DNA of 64,000 nucleotides from CADEDV01 sp964596345 (GCA_964596345.1 CAZQSZ010000003.1:1-64000); one strand, 5' to 3'. Positions 17,568-28,191 are shown, numbered from the stretch's first letter. Numbers and translations: made by a program. Notes: generated from the letters alone by a model not told the origin.

Positions 17568-20500
17568 ATGACTCCATTCTCCATCCGGCGGACAATTCTT
17601 ATTGGCTATATCGTGGCATTAGCTATTATCTCTTTTTTTGCTGTATATACGTACATCAATATGCAGAAAGGGGAGAGGAATGCACAACAGGAAGAAGAAA
17701 CCCTGCGCTCATTAAGGGTCATTGAAAGCGTATATGATGATGTACAGAATATTGAAACCGGGCAAAGAGGATACGTTATTTCCGGGGATAAGAAGTTTCT
17801 TGATCCATATTTATCAGGTTTGGAAAAACTGGCAAAAGATTCTCTGTCTATACTGGAGTTAAGGGTTACAGATGAGGAAAGAAAAAAAGATGTTAGGCAG
17901 CTGTTGAATTTTGTAGCGCTTAAAGTGGCATTTACTAAGGAAACAGTGGCCATCGGTGAAACATACGGGCTACCCCGTGCGGAGGAACGGATTCAGTCAG
18001 CCGAGGGCAGAAGGTTAATGGACATTATCAGGAATACCGTTGAAAAGATTGAAAGGGAAGACAGGGCTAAACTTAACCTCTACACCAGCCAGCAAAAAAA
18101 AACCGCCCGGCAAACCACCACACTCTTCTTTATTTTAGGGATACTTTTCTTTCTGTTTTTGCTTACGTTCTTTTTGCTGATCCGCAGGGATGTTCGTAAA
18201 AGACTATACCAGGAGCTGACCAGCCAGGTACAGGAGAGAACCATTGAATTCCGGGATATACTTGACCGGATCAGTGATGGCTTTATTGCACTGGATAAAG
18301 AATGGCGCTATGTGTATATTAATCACAAAGCTTCAGAACTGATTGGCCGGGAACCCGGGGAGCTGTTGGGTAGAAGTATGTGGGATATTTACCCGGATGC
18401 TGTAGGTAATGAATTTTACAAGGCCTACCACAGTGCAATGGAGACACAATGTTATCAGTTTATAGAGTCGCATTACCGGGACTTTGACAAATGGTTTGAA
18501 AATCATATTTATCCTTCTGAAGGCGGCTTGTCAATACATTTCAGGGATATTACTGATAAAAAGAAAACTGAACTCCGCCTGGCACAATCAATTGAGCGGT
18601 TCAATGCTGCGGCCAATGCAACCAATGATGTTTTGTGGGAAGTGGATCTTCAAAAAGGAACATTATGGTGGAATGATAATTTTTACTGGAAGTTCGGATA
18701 TAAGAGGGAGATCATCGAACTTGATAATATGAGTTGGGAAAATTTCCTTCATCCCGATGATAAGGAAAGGGTCGTCAGCAGTATTAACAAAACAATCGAA
18801 TCAGCAGCTGAAACCACCTGGAAAGAGGAATACAAATTTACAAAATCAGACGGATCGTACCTGAACATCTACGACCGTTGTTACATCCTGCGGAACACAG
18901 AAGGAAAGGCATATAAGCTGGTTGGCTCGATGACGGATGTAACTCCATTGTTTGAAGCAAGGGAAGAACTCAAGCAATCGGAAGACCGTTACCGGAATCT
19001 TTTTGAAAGGGCCAGTGACACAATTGTTATTCATAATCTGAAGGGTGATATACTTGAAATTAACCAGGCCGCAACAGATTATTCAGGCTTTTCAAAAAAT
19101 GAACTGAAGAACATGAATGTAGCGGACCTGCTCTTCAAAGAAGACCTGCTTTGGCAGCCACTTCCTTTCGATGAACTTAGTTCCGGGAAAACCACTCATA
19201 ACAGGCGTAGAATTCTGACAAAGGATGAGCGGATACTGACAATGGATATCAGCTCCAAAATGCTTCCGGACGGGAATGTGATGGCGGTAATCCGGGATGT
19301 TACAGAAAAAACAAAATCAGAAAAGGCGCTGCAGGACAGCGAACTCCGTTTCAGAACATTGGCGGATAATACACCGGTTGGAATTTTTCAAACGGATGCA
19401 GAAGGCCAGACCATTTATGTAAATGAAAAATGGATGGAGTATTCGGGGCTTAACCTCAAAGAAGTAATGGGTGAAGGTTGGATCCGGGCTGTTCACCCGG
19501 AAGACAGGGAACTGTTGCTGCAAAACTGGTATGATAATAAAGCAATCAAAAGTGAATCCAGTTCCGAATACAGGCTTGTAGCCAACAATGGCAGTGTTCG
19601 CTGGGTAAGCGGTAAAGCAGTGCCTTTATACGATAATGAAGGAATATTGACGGGTTACCTGGGTACAATATCTGATATAACCCAGGAAAAGTTGGCACTG
19701 GAATCATTAAAAGCAAGCGAAGAGAAATACCGCACCCTTGTTGAACAGGCAACTGATGGAATCTTTATCGCAGGCAGTGATGGACGTTTTATTGTTGTGA
19801 ATTCAAGCGGTTGTGCAATGGCCCAATACAGTATGGAGGAGATGCTGGGTAAAACAATTTATGACCTGGTTGACTCCGAAGAATTGAAGCAAAATCCTTT
19901 TCATTTTTCTGAAATGAATTCTGAAAAGGGAGTTATTGTGGAGCGTAAAATGAAAAGAAAAGACGGAACCCTGGTGGATATAGAAGTGAATGCCAAATTC
20001 CTTTCCGATAACCGGTTCCTTGCTTTTATCAGGGATATAACAGAAAGGAAAAAAGCCGAAGTGGCGATGAAAGCCAGTGAAGAAACCAAGCGGCTTATTA
20101 TGAATTCAGCACTGGATGCGATCATTTGTATGGACACAGAGGGCTTTGTCACTGTTTGGACAAAACAGGCGGAAAAAATATTCGGGTGGACAGAAGAAGA
20201 GATGATCGGGACTCAACTGAGTGATTCAATTATACCTGAGCAATACCGCAAAGTGCACCAGGAAGGGTTGAAACGCTATCTCAATACTGGTCATGGACCT
20301 GTTCTTAACCGGATGATTGAAATTAACGGGCTGAACAAAAAAGGAGAAGAGTTTCCTGTAGAATTGAGCATTGTACCGGTGGTACAGGGTGATTTTAAAT
20401 TTTTCTGTGCTTACATACGGGATATTACGGAACGTAAGAAAACAGAGGATGAAATTGTGAAATCCAGGAAACAATTTCAAAACCTTGTAGAAAATATATC

Positions 20501-22649
20501 GGGAGTTTATTGGGTAAATAACCTTGATCTGCAGCAAACGCTGTATGTCAGCCCCTCTTATGAAACAGTGTGGGGCCGTGCCTGCAGGGATCTTTACCAG
20601 GATCCTGCTGATTTTATCAAAGCAGTACATCCTGAAGACCGCAACGAGTTATATAAAGCGTATGAGAATATTGCCAATACATTAAAGACAAGAGTATCTT
20701 ACCGGATCGTCCGGCCCGACCAGGAAATAAGATGGATAACTGCCCGTACAAATGTGATTATTGATAACAAAGGGCAAAAAATAGAGTATGGCTATGCGGA
20801 GGACGTAACAGAGCAAAGAAAAGCAGAGGAAAATATAATTAAGGCCAATGAAAGGTTCCGGCTTATCGCAAGAACCACGAACGAGGCAATCTGGGAAATG
20901 GATCTTCAAACAGGAGAGGCATGGGGAAATGACGCCCATCAGTATCTCTATGGCCTGACCATCAAAGATGCTGTTCCTTCACATGAAGACTGGATACAAA
21001 GAATTCATCCTGACGACCGCGAACAAACCCTCCGGAGTTACAGGGATACCTTTTCTTCAAAGGAAAGTACATGGATAGCTGAGTACAGGTTTTACACTGT
21101 CAACGAAGAGCTGATCAACATCTATGACAGGACTTATATTGTGCGAGATGAGGCTGGTGAACCCATGAGGATGATGGGAAGTATGATGAATATAACCGAA
21201 CGGAAAAAAGCAGAAGAAGAGATCGTGAAAGCCAGGGATATGGCCGACAAACTGATTGACGCATTACCAGGGGTATTTTATTTCTATGATGAAAACGGGC
21301 GGTTTATCCGCTGGAACCGGCAACTGGAAACTGTAACCGGATATTCCGGGAGAGAAATAGCGGAGATGCATCCTCTTGATCTTTTCCCGGAACAAGAAAA
21401 GGAATACTTAGGAAAGCGGATAGAAGGAGTATTTATAAATGGCAGTAATGATGCAGAAGCTAATTTCCTGACCAAAAGCGGCGAAAAGGTGCCTTATTAT
21501 TTTAAGGCGGTCATGATGCATTACGATGGAAAACCCTGCTTGCTGGGAAGCGGAACTGACATCACAGAACGGAAAAAAGCAGAAGAACAGATCAGGGCAT
21601 CGGAAAAGAAATATAAATTACTTTTTGAGAGCAATCCGCAACCGATGTGGATGTTTGATTTACCCGGGTATAGTGTTGTGGATGTAAATAATGCCGCGGC
21701 ACAGCAATATGGATATACAAGAGAAGAATTCCTGTTGCTTCGGGCAGAAGAAATGCGGCCAGCTGAAGATGTCGGAAAATTTTTAAAATACTTAAATACT
21801 AATTTCAGGGAAGGAGTTCATTATGCCGGGGTCTGGAGGCATAAGAAAAAGAATGGCGAAATTATTTATGTTGACATACTTAGTCATGATATTGTTTATG
21901 AAGAGAAACAGGTCCGATTAATACTTGCAAATAATATAACAGATAAATATATTGCAGAGGAAAAGCTTAAAGAATCTTATGAAGCTATTCGTGAGCTGAC
22001 GGGGCATATTCAGAATATACGGGAAGAAGAGCGATCGCATATTGCCCGTGAAATACATGATGAGTTAGGTCAGCAGCTTACCGTGCTGAAAATGGACGTA
22101 TCCTGGCTGAATAAAAAAGTGGGACGTGGTGATGAGATAGTGGCCAATAAACTCAAAAGCCTGGCCGAAATGCTGGATGGAACCGTAAAAACAGTCAGGA
22201 GGATATCCTCGGAATTAAGACCAAGCCTGCTGGATGACCTGGGGCTGGTGGCAGCGATAGACTGGTATTTGAAAGAATTTAGCCGCAGATCCGGTATCGG
22301 AACTATTTTTGAAGAACCAGAATTAGAACTGGATATTCCTGATAAATTCAAAACAGGGCTTTACCGGATCTTCCAGGAATCACTCACCAATGTGGCCCGT
22401 CACTCCGGAGCTTCATCAGTTAAAGTGGTTTTAGAAGAAAAGGATAATTATCTTGTATTGAGCATCAGTGATAATGGTCATGGATTTGACCCTGAGAAAT
22501 CGAAAAGTAAACGGACACTGGGTATCCTGGGAATGAAGGAGAGATCAATGATGATGGGAGGGATTTATGAGATCAGCAGCGAGCCTGGTAAAGGAACCAT
22601 CATTACTGTATCTGTACCTGTAAAAGCAACATTAAACGAACAAGCTTAA
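17568..22649 (+). CDS. CHASE3/multi-PAS sensor histidine kinase (HisKA_3 type)
   Basis: The 1693-residue kinase has a membrane helix (about 8-28), a periplasmic CHASE3 domain (about 35-185, with QNIETGQRGYVISGD), a second helix (about 188-208), and by reading about ten successive PAS/PAC units between about 220 and 1470. Several end in ITERKKAE linkers. The kinase core has the phospho-acceptor H1497 in IAREIHDELGQQLTVLK, ATPase N-box IFQESLTNVARHSGA, DNGHGFDP and LGILGMKERSMMMGG. It starts at the ATG at 17568. It is followed by a NarL regulator 12 nt downstream. The signals sensed by the PAS array are unknown. Confidence 0.92.
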   Translation: MTPFSIRRTILIGYIVALAIISFFAVYTYINMQKGERNAQQEEETLRSLRVIESVYDDVQNIETGQRGYVISGDKKFLDPYLSGLEKLAKDSLSILELRVTDEERKKDVRQLLNFVALKVAFTKETVAIGETYGLPRAEERIQSAEGRRLMDIIRNTVEKIEREDRAKLNLYTSQQKKTARQTTTLFFILGILFFLFLLTFFLLIRRDVRKRLYQELTSQVQERTIEFRDILDRISDGFIALDKEWRYVYINHKASELIGREPGELLGRSMWDIYPDAVGNEFYKAYHSAMETQCYQFIESHYRDFDKWFENHIYPSEGGLSIHFRDITDKKKTELRLAQSIERFNAAANATNDVLWEVDLQKGTLWWNDNFYWKFGYKREIIELDNMSWENFLHPDDKERVVSSINKTIESAAETTWKEEYKFTKSDGSYLNIYDRCYILRNTEGKAYKLVGSMTDVTPLFEAREELKQSEDRYRNLFERASDTIVIHNLKGDILEINQAATDYSGFSKNELKNMNVADLLFKEDLLWQPLPFDELSSGKTTHNRRRILTKDERILTMDISSKMLPDGNVMAVIRDVTEKTKSEKALQDSELRFRTLADNTPVGIFQTDAEGQTIYVNEKWMEYSGLNLKEVMGEGWIRAVHPEDRELLLQNWYDNKAIKSESSSEYRLVANNGSVRWVSGKAVPLYDNEGILTGYLGTISDITQEKLALESLKASEEKYRTLVEQATDGIFIAGSDGRFIVVNSSGCAMAQYSMEEMLGKTIYDLVDSEELKQNPFHFSEMNSEKGVIVERKMKRKDGTLVDIEVNAKFLSDNRFLAFIRDITERKKAEVAMKASEETKRLIMNSALDAIICMDTEGFVTVWTKQAEKIFGWTEEEMIGTQLSDSIIPEQYRKVHQEGLKRYLNTGHGPVLNRMIEINGLNKKGEEFPVELSIVPVVQGDFKFFCAYIRDITERKKTEDEIVKSRKQFQNLVENISGVYWVNNLDLQQTLYVSPSYETVWGRACRDLYQDPADFIKAVHPEDRNELYKAYENIANTLKTRVSYRIVRPDQEIRWITARTNVIIDNKGQKIEYGYAEDVTEQRKAEENIIKANERFRLIARTTNEAIWEMDLQTGEAWGNDAHQYLYGLTIKDAVPSHEDWIQRIHPDDREQTLRSYRDTFSSKESTWIAEYRFYTVNEELINIYDRTYIVRDEAGEPMRMMGSMMNITERKKAEEEIVKARDMADKLIDALPGVFYFYDENGRFIRWNRQLETVTGYSGREIAEMHPLDLFPEQEKEYLGKRIEGVFINGSNDAEANFLTKSGEKVPYYFKAVMMHYDGKPCLLGSGTDITERKKAEEQIRASEKKYKLLFESNPQPMWMFDLPGYSVVDVNNAAAQQYGYTREEFLLLRAEEMRPAEDVGKFLKYLNTNFREGVHYAGVWRHKKKNGEIIYVDILSHDIVYEEKQVRLILANNITDKYIAEEKLKESYEAIRELTGHIQNIREEERSHIAREIHDELGQQLTVLKMDVSWLNKKVGRGDEIVANKLKSLAEMLDGTVKTVRRISSELRPSLLDDLGLVAAIDWYLKEFSRRSGIGTIFEEPELELDIPDKFKTGLYRIFQESLTNVARHSGASSVKVVLEEKDNYLVLSISDNGHGFDPEKSKSKRTLGILGMKERSMMMGGIYEISSEPGKGTIITVSVPVKATLNEQA

Positions 22650-22661
22650 TAAAGTACCTGT

Positions 22662-23291
22662 ATGCTACGGATTCTGATTGCAGACGACCATGCCATAGTA
22701 CGCAAAGGATTACGGCAACTACTTATGGAGGAATATCCGACCGCATTGGTCGAGGAGACCGGTGATGCAGAAAGTTTGATCAATAAGGCATTGCAGCATC
22801 CGTGGGATGTTGTAATCTGCGATATGAGCATGCCCGGAAGAAGCGGATTGGATGCCCTTCGCCAGATAAAGCAGAGTATACCTTCTTTACCGGTACTGAT
22901 TATGAGTATGCATCCGGAAGATCAGTATGCATTACGGGTGTTGAAAGCCGGTGCCTCCGGCTACCTGAATAAAGAATCCATTCATGATGAACTGATCCAT
23001 GCCATACAAACTGTATTATTGGGTAAGCGATACATAACTACCAGTATAGCCGAAAAACTGGCAGAAGCTTTTAATATAGGCTCGGACCAGCAATTACATG
23101 AATCTTTATCTGACAGGGAATTTGATGTATTTAAATTGCTGGCCACCGGGAAATCCGTTTCAGATATCGCTGCCCAGTTATCCCTCAGCGTTACCACCGT
23201 CAGTACTTACCGATCCAGGATCATGGATAAAATGAGTATGCGTTCCAATGCTGAGCTCACGAGATATGCCCTTGAAAAGGGCTTGATATAG
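22662..23291 (+). CDS. NarL/FixJ-type response regulator
   Basis: The 209-residue regulator has a receiver domain (D8/D9, phospho-acceptor D54 in VVICDMSMPG, switch Ser/Thr in LIMSMH) and a LuxR-type HTH (SLSDREFDVFKLLATG, SVSDIAAQLSLSVTTVSTYR). It begins 12 nt after the large kinase and is probably its co-transcribed partner. It is closely similar to the next gene (23446), especially in MLRxLIADDHxIVR and EDQYALRVxKAGASGYLNK, suggesting a tandem duplication. Confidence 0.93.
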   Translation: MLRILIADDHAIVRKGLRQLLMEEYPTALVEETGDAESLINKALQHPWDVVICDMSMPGRSGLDALRQIKQSIPSLPVLIMSMHPEDQYALRVLKAGASGYLNKESIHDELIHAIQTVLLGKRYITTSIAEKLAEAFNIGSDQQLHESLSDREFDVFKLLATGKSVSDIAAQLSLSVTTVSTYRSRIMDKMSMRSNAELTRYALEKGLI

Positions 23292-23445
23292 GCATTGTAG
23301 TATATATTCTACTTCCTTAAAATTCCCTTGCCTACACTTTTCGGGAACAGTCCTTTCTATTTTGTGCCTGTACTTTAGACATAAAAGTCATTTTCTGTGC
23401 TAAAGCAGACTTTCACTTTTCAATTATTCAATTCCTGGGATTATT

Positions 23446-24075
23446 ATGTTAAGGGTATTGATTGCCGATGACCATGAAATTGTTCGCAGAGGTTTAAAGC
23501 AAATTCTGCTGGAAGGGTTCTCATTTGCCCATATAGAGGAGGCGAATGACTGCTCGTCACTTGTGGAAAAAGCAATTTCCGGTACCTGGGATATTATTGT
23601 TTCCGACCTGGCTATGCCTGGCGGTGGTGGCCTGGAAGCTTTGAAACAAATGGCAAAGCAGGAAATAAAAATTCCTGTACTGATACTTAGCATATACCCG
23701 GAAGACCAGTATGCTCTCAGGGTAATGAAAGCAGGTGCATCCGGGTATCTCAATAAAGACGCTGCCCCGGAAGAACTGGTGACCGCAGTAAACCGCATCT
23801 TATCCGGCCGCAGGTATATTACAGAGGGCATTGCTGAAAAGCTGATTCAAAAATTAGATCAGCATAAAGATGTGCCTTCGCATGAACTTTTAAGTGACCG
23901 GGAGTGGGATGTTTTCGTTTTCTTAGCCAAGGGAAAGCCCATTTCGGAGATTAGTGATTTACTATCTCTTCGCAATACAACTGTCAGTACTTACCGAACA
24001 CGAATTCTTACCAAAATGAATATGAAAACCAATGCGGAGTTAATACAGTACGCATTGGAGAATAATCTTATTTGA
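23446..24075 (+). CDS. NarL/FixJ-type response regulator, paralogue of the preceding one
   Basis: The 209-residue protein shares length and most motifs with the product at 22662. The receiver has D54 in IIVSDLAMPGG and the KAGASGYLNKDA segment; the HTH reads LLSDREWDVFVFLAKGKPISEISDLLSLRNTTVSTYR. It is separated from its paralogue by 154 nt and so may have its own promoter; no exact TAnnTTTG box was found there. Tandem duplication followed by divergence is inference from the similarity. Confidence 0.92.
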   Translation: MLRVLIADDHEIVRRGLKQILLEGFSFAHIEEANDCSSLVEKAISGTWDIIVSDLAMPGGGGLEALKQMAKQEIKIPVLILSIYPEDQYALRVMKAGASGYLNKDAAPEELVTAVNRILSGRRYITEGIAEKLIQKLDQHKDVPSHELLSDREWDVFVFLAKGKPISEISDLLSLRNTTVSTYRTRILTKMNMKTNAELIQYALENNLI

Positions 24076-24184
24076 CATACCGTTTTTTGTAGTATAACAT
24101 CTACATAATAGTTTTTATTTTCAGTACAAATCAAAAGCCTGCAACTCTATTTTTTAATATAGATCCGTTTTTTTTCTTTGCAGT

Positions 24185-24613
24185 ATGAGTAATAATCCTG
24201 TAAGCCGTAAAGGGAAACTATTGATCCTTATCGTGGATGATAATATGTGCTTTGTGGAGCGAATGATTGGGCTTCTGGAAGAAGTGAAAAATATCGCCTA
24301 CATCAATGTAGCCAGCGATTTTGATGAGGCCAGCAGACTATTGCTAAGTGAACCTCACGATCTGGTATTACTTGATATAAACCTGCCCGGGAAAAGCGGT
24401 ATCGAACTGCTGAAAAAAATTAAATTAGCAAGCAGCAGTACTAAGGTTATGATGATGACAAATCATGCTGAGGAGTATTATCGTGTTTTATGCAGGGAAC
24501 TAGGAGCAGATTATTTCATGGATAAATCAAACGATTTTGCAAAAGTTCCTGGTATCGTTAGCCATATGGAAGGAGGAATTGATACGGTCGTTGCTAATAA
24601 TAATTTCATTTAA
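24185..24613 (+). CDS. Stand-alone receiver-domain response regulator
   Basis: The 142-residue protein is a single receiver domain: LILIVDDNMCF with acidic D18/D19, phospho-acceptor D64 in LVLLDINLPGKSG, switch residue in VMMMTNH, and Lys in FMDKSNDF. No output domain follows. It lies 17 nt upstream of the second kinase gene and may act as a phosphate sink, a phosphorelay intermediate or a protein-interaction output. Confidence 0.9.
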   Translation: MSNNPVSRKGKLLILIVDDNMCFVERMIGLLEEVKNIAYINVASDFDEASRLLLSEPHDLVLLDINLPGKSGIELLKKIKLASSSTKVMMMTNHAEEYYRVLCRELGADYFMDKSNDFAKVPGIVSHMEGGIDTVVANNNFI

Positions 24614-24630
24614 TCAGGAAAATTTGCAGT

Positions 24631-26832
24631 ATGCTCAAGAGGTGGTCGGTATTAAAGAATCTTATTAACGGATGTGAGCTTAAGGATGACCTGTTCCTGT
24701 CATTAATAAATGAAGAGGGTTATATTTTGTCAGCTAATGCAAATATGCAGAAAACCCTGCATATCAAAAATCCCCGGGAAGAAAAGATTAATTTTTTCAG
24801 CCTCCTGCACCCCGAGCATATTTCAGCATTCAAAAAAGCTATTAACGAATCAAGGATTCAAAGCAGCCCTTCTTCTGCTGAGTTGTATTTAAAGAACGGA
24901 TATTATCATCCCATGAAATGGCAGATCAACTATATTGAAAATCCGGAGAAGGAAAAAGGAGATTTTCTTTGTGTTGGCTATAAATTGCTGGACGATGAAC
25001 GATTAAAACAGTTCAACATATTGGGTGAACAGAATTACCAGACGATTGTCGAAGGATTGAACGCCGGAATTCTTTTCCAGGACAGTAATGGTGAACTTAT
25101 TGCCGCCAATAAAAAAGCGGCTGAGATATTCGGAACAACATTGGAAAGACTATATCAGCTTACAGATATCAGGGGCCAATGGAATGAGTCCTGGGAAGTG
25201 TATGATGAAAATGGTAAACCGGTTGATTTTGATGATACCCCTTATATGAAAGCCCTGGCAACAGGAAAGGCGGTAGCTGAAATATTATGTATTAAGCTCC
25301 GAAACGGTCAAATGCAGCATATCTTATTTAATTCCCAGCCTTTGTTTAATGCCGGGGAAGATATACCCTTTTCAGTTGTGTCAAACATAGTGGATGTCAC
25401 CCGGGAAAAGAAATTGTCAGGGGAAATGCAGGAAAGGGACATGCTTTTCCGTTCATTTCTCGATAAAACACCCAATCTTTCCTGGGTGGTGGATGAGTCT
25501 GCTACTTTACTATTCGCAAGTACTTCCTTTTATCAGTATTTCGGGTTAAAGGAAGAAAATTGTATTAATAAAAATATCCTGGAGCTGATCCCCTCTACAG
25601 TTGGAGAAGCACTGCACGGGAAGCATTTACAGGTACTGGAAAGCGGGATGCCGCTGGAGACCATAGAAAAAATGAAATGGTCCGACGGTACAAATTTTGT
25701 TTTTCATATCAATCTTTTCCCAATTCAGGGTGTTGCCAACAAAAAAATGGTGGGAGGGCACGCCGTAAACCTGGCCGAAAAATTCGCCACGGAAAAGAAA
25801 TTACGGGAAGCTAATGAGCGGCTTTTGCTGCTCAGCAGGGCAACAACTGATGCTATCTGGGAATGGGATATGCAAACAGGATATATCTTTCGTAATGATG
25901 CTCTCATGGATATGGTCGGGTATAATGCAGAAGATTCCAAAGGACTATCCTGGTGGTTGCGCCGTATTCATCCCGAGGACAGGAACCGCCTCAGTGATAT
26001 TATAAAGGAAGCTACCGATAAAGGGCAGCATTCATGGGAAGACCAGTACCGCTTTAAATGTGCAGACGGCACTTATAAGCATGTGCAGGATAAGGGATAT
26101 GTGGTTTATGAGAACGGGTTGCCTGTGAAAATGATTGGTTCCCTGCAGGATATTACTGAACTAAAAGAACTGGAAGGCCAGTTAATTGAAGAAAAATTGC
26201 AGCGGCAAAAAGAAATATCTGAAACTGTAATCAAGGTACAGGAGAAAGAAAGAACAAGGATCGGTCATGAGTTGCATGATAATGTCAACCAGATATTGTC
26301 TACGGCAAAACTTTTTATGGATATGGTCACGCCTTCATCAGCTGATGAAAAGACATTCAAAGCAAAAGGTATTGAATACCTGCTTTCGGCTATTGAGGAA
26401 ATTCGCAAATTATCAAGGGAACTGGTAGTACCGCAATTAAAAGAAAAAGGATTAATTGATAGTGTAAAGTTACTTATTGAGGATATTAATATCTCAAGCT
26501 CACTGAAGATCCGGTTTACTCATGATCATGAAAATGAACTCCTGAGCTCAGGTAAAAAAATTACTTTATTCAGAATTATCCAGGAACAACTGAAAAATAT
26601 TCTTAAATACAGTAAGGCAAAGCAGGTAGAAGTATATCTTCAATATAAAGATGATAATGTGCAACTAGTTATTAAAGATGATGGTGTTGGCTTCGATCCC
26701 AGGCAGACCCATAAAGGTATCGGGCTGTCAAATATCCATGACAGGGCAAGGTATTACAACGGTACTGTTGATATACAGACAGCACCGGGCAAAGGATGTA
26801 CATTAACAGTTTCGATGCCGGGAAGAGACTAG
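24631..26832 (+). CDS. Cytoplasmic multi-PAS histidine kinase (HisKA_3 type)
   Basis: The 733-residue protein has no obvious membrane helix. Four PAS-like units occupy about residues 1-530, the last a PAS_3 type with WWLRRIHPEDRNRL. The kinase core has H549 in IGHELHDNVNQILSTAKL, N-box LFRIIQEQLKNILKYSKA, DDGVGFDP and GIGLSNIHDRARYYNG. A cytoplasmic location and co-transcription with the receiver at 24185 suggest intracellular sensing. It shares the H-D-N-V-N-Q subtype of HisKA_3 box, slightly different from the E-L-G-Q-Q form of the larger kinase, so the two are not simple duplicates. Confidence 0.9.
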   Translation: MLKRWSVLKNLINGCELKDDLFLSLINEEGYILSANANMQKTLHIKNPREEKINFFSLLHPEHISAFKKAINESRIQSSPSSAELYLKNGYYHPMKWQINYIENPEKEKGDFLCVGYKLLDDERLKQFNILGEQNYQTIVEGLNAGILFQDSNGELIAANKKAAEIFGTTLERLYQLTDIRGQWNESWEVYDENGKPVDFDDTPYMKALATGKAVAEILCIKLRNGQMQHILFNSQPLFNAGEDIPFSVVSNIVDVTREKKLSGEMQERDMLFRSFLDKTPNLSWVVDESATLLFASTSFYQYFGLKEENCINKNILELIPSTVGEALHGKHLQVLESGMPLETIEKMKWSDGTNFVFHINLFPIQGVANKKMVGGHAVNLAEKFATEKKLREANERLLLLSRATTDAIWEWDMQTGYIFRNDALMDMVGYNAEDSKGLSWWLRRIHPEDRNRLSDIIKEATDKGQHSWEDQYRFKCADGTYKHVQDKGYVVYENGLPVKMIGSLQDITELKELEGQLIEEKLQRQKEISETVIKVQEKERTRIGHELHDNVNQILSTAKLFMDMVTPSSADEKTFKAKGIEYLLSAIEEIRKLSRELVVPQLKEKGLIDSVKLLIEDINISSSLKIRFTHDHENELLSSGKKITLFRIIQEQLKNILKYSKAKQVEVYLQYKDDNVQLVIKDDGVGFDPRQTHKGIGLSNIHDRARYYNGTVDIQTAPGKGCTLTVSMPGRD

Positions 26833-26845
26833 TTTGGACGGGTGG

Positions 26846-27436
26846 TTATTTATGTCTTTGAGCCAGTATACTAACAATATCACTCAGTTGATAACCTTTT
26901 GCCTGTAATAAAATAAGATAGTGGAAGAGTAAATCAGCCCCTTCGTTGAGAAATTTTTCATCATCCTCGTCCTTACTTTCAATAACGAGTTCAACGGCTT
27001 CTTCGCCTACTTTTTGCGCTATCTTGTTGATGCCTTTGGCAAAAAGGGAAGATGTATAAGAGCCTGCGTCCGGGGTTTCCTTCCTTTTTTTAATGACCTG
27101 TTCCAGTTTTTCTAAGGAAAACCCGATGTTTTTTTCAGCAAAGCAGGTGTCAGCCCCGGTATGACAAACAGGGCCAAGTGGTTCGGCTTTTATTAATAAA
27201 GTATCATTGTCACAGTCGGTAAGTATTTCTTTTACTAATAAGAAATTTCCTGAGCTTTCTCCCTTGGTCCAGAGCCTTTGTTTACTGCGGCTGTAAAAAG
27301 TTACTTTGCCTTCTTTCTTTGTTTGTTCATAAGCCTCCTCGTTCATAAAGCCCAGCATTAATACTGTATGGGATGAACAATCCTGGATTATGGCCGGAAC
27401 CAGGCCGTCTGCATATTTTGAAAAATCAGGGTTCAT
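26846..27436 (-). CDS. hisI: Bifunctional phosphoribosyl-AMP cyclohydrolase / phosphoribosyl-ATP pyrophosphatase
   Basis: The 196-residue HisIE fusion catalyses steps 2 and 3 of histidine synthesis. The HisI half (about 1-110) has FMNEEAYEQT, TFYSRSKQRLWTKGESSGN, and the zinc ligands in DCDNDTLLI and GPVCHTGADTCF. The HisE half (about 115-196) has KGINKIAQKVGEEAVELVIE and GADLLFHYLILL. It is the last gene of the his operon. Its ATG overlaps the hisF stop by four bases (ATGA), suggesting coupling. Confidence 0.96.
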   Translation of the reverse strand: MNPDFSKYADGLVPAIIQDCSSHTVLMLGFMNEEAYEQTKKEGKVTFYSRSKQRLWTKGESSGNFLLVKEILTDCDNDTLLIKAEPLGPVCHTGADTCFAEKNIGFSLEKLEQVIKKRKETPDAGSYTSSLFAKGINKIAQKVGEEAVELVIESKDEDDEKFLNEGADLLFHYLILLQAKGYQLSDIVSILAQRHK

Positions 27437-28188
27437 AATCTTACAGGTATTTTTTGGTCAGCTAAAAATTGTTTGAGATCAGGGATAGCAATTTCTTTAA
27501 AATGAAAAATACTGGCAGCAAGGGCAGCATCTGCATCAGCCTGGGTAAAAACTTCAGTAAAATGTGCTATGGTTCCCGCCCCGCCCGAAGCGATCACAGG
27601 AACGTTAACTGCCTTTGAAACAGCACTGGTAATATCAATGGCAAACCCATTTTTTGTGCCATCGTTTTCCATCGAAGTTAATAATATTTCCCCGGCTCCT
27701 CTTGCTGCAACTTCTTTGGCCCAGTCAATTGTTAAAAGGGTAGTGGGTGTTCTGCCACCATGTGTTACAACAGTCCATTCATTATTGATGATCTTAGCAT
27801 CGATAGCCACCACTATACACTGACTGCCGAAGTTCATAGCCAGTTCATCAATCAGCGCCGGATTTTTAACGGCTGAAGTATTTATGGATATCTTATCGGC
27901 CCCATTCTCCAGTAAGATACTCACATCATCTAAGGTATTGATACCCCCGCCTACTGTAAATGGGATGTTGATATGTGTGGCAATAGCCCTGACTAACCGG
28001 GCCAATGTTTTTCTTTTTTCAGTTGTGGCGGTAATATCAAGAAATACCAGTTCATCAGCCCCTTCCTCGCAATAACGCACAGCCAGTTCCACCGGATCGC
28101 CGGCATCCCGTAACTGTATAAAGTTGGTTCCTTTGACAGTTCTGCCATCTTTAATATCAAGACAAGGTATGATGCGTTTGGTTAACAT
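27433..28188 (-). CDS. hisF: Imidazole glycerol phosphate synthase, cyclase subunit
   Basis: The 251-residue TIM barrel converts PRFAR plus HisH-derived ammonia to IGP and AICAR. Seen: catalytic Asp in IPCLDIKDGRTVKG, GGGINTLDD phosphate site, DKISINTSAV, second Asp in VVAIDAKI, and VIASGGAGTIAHF. Length is typical. It is three bases downstream of hisA and overlaps hisI by four, within the compact his operon. Confidence 0.97.
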   Translation of the reverse strand: MLTKRIIPCLDIKDGRTVKGTNFIQLRDAGDPVELAVRYCEEGADELVFLDITATTEKRKTLARLVRAIATHINIPFTVGGGINTLDDVSILLENGADKISINTSAVKNPALIDELAMNFGSQCIVVAIDAKIINNEWTVVTHGGRTPTTLLTIDWAKEVAARGAGEILLTSMENDGTKNGFAIDITSAVSKAVNVPVIASGGAGTIAHFTEVFTQADADAALAASIFHFKEIAIPDLKQFLADQKIPVRL

Positions 28189-28191
28189 CTT

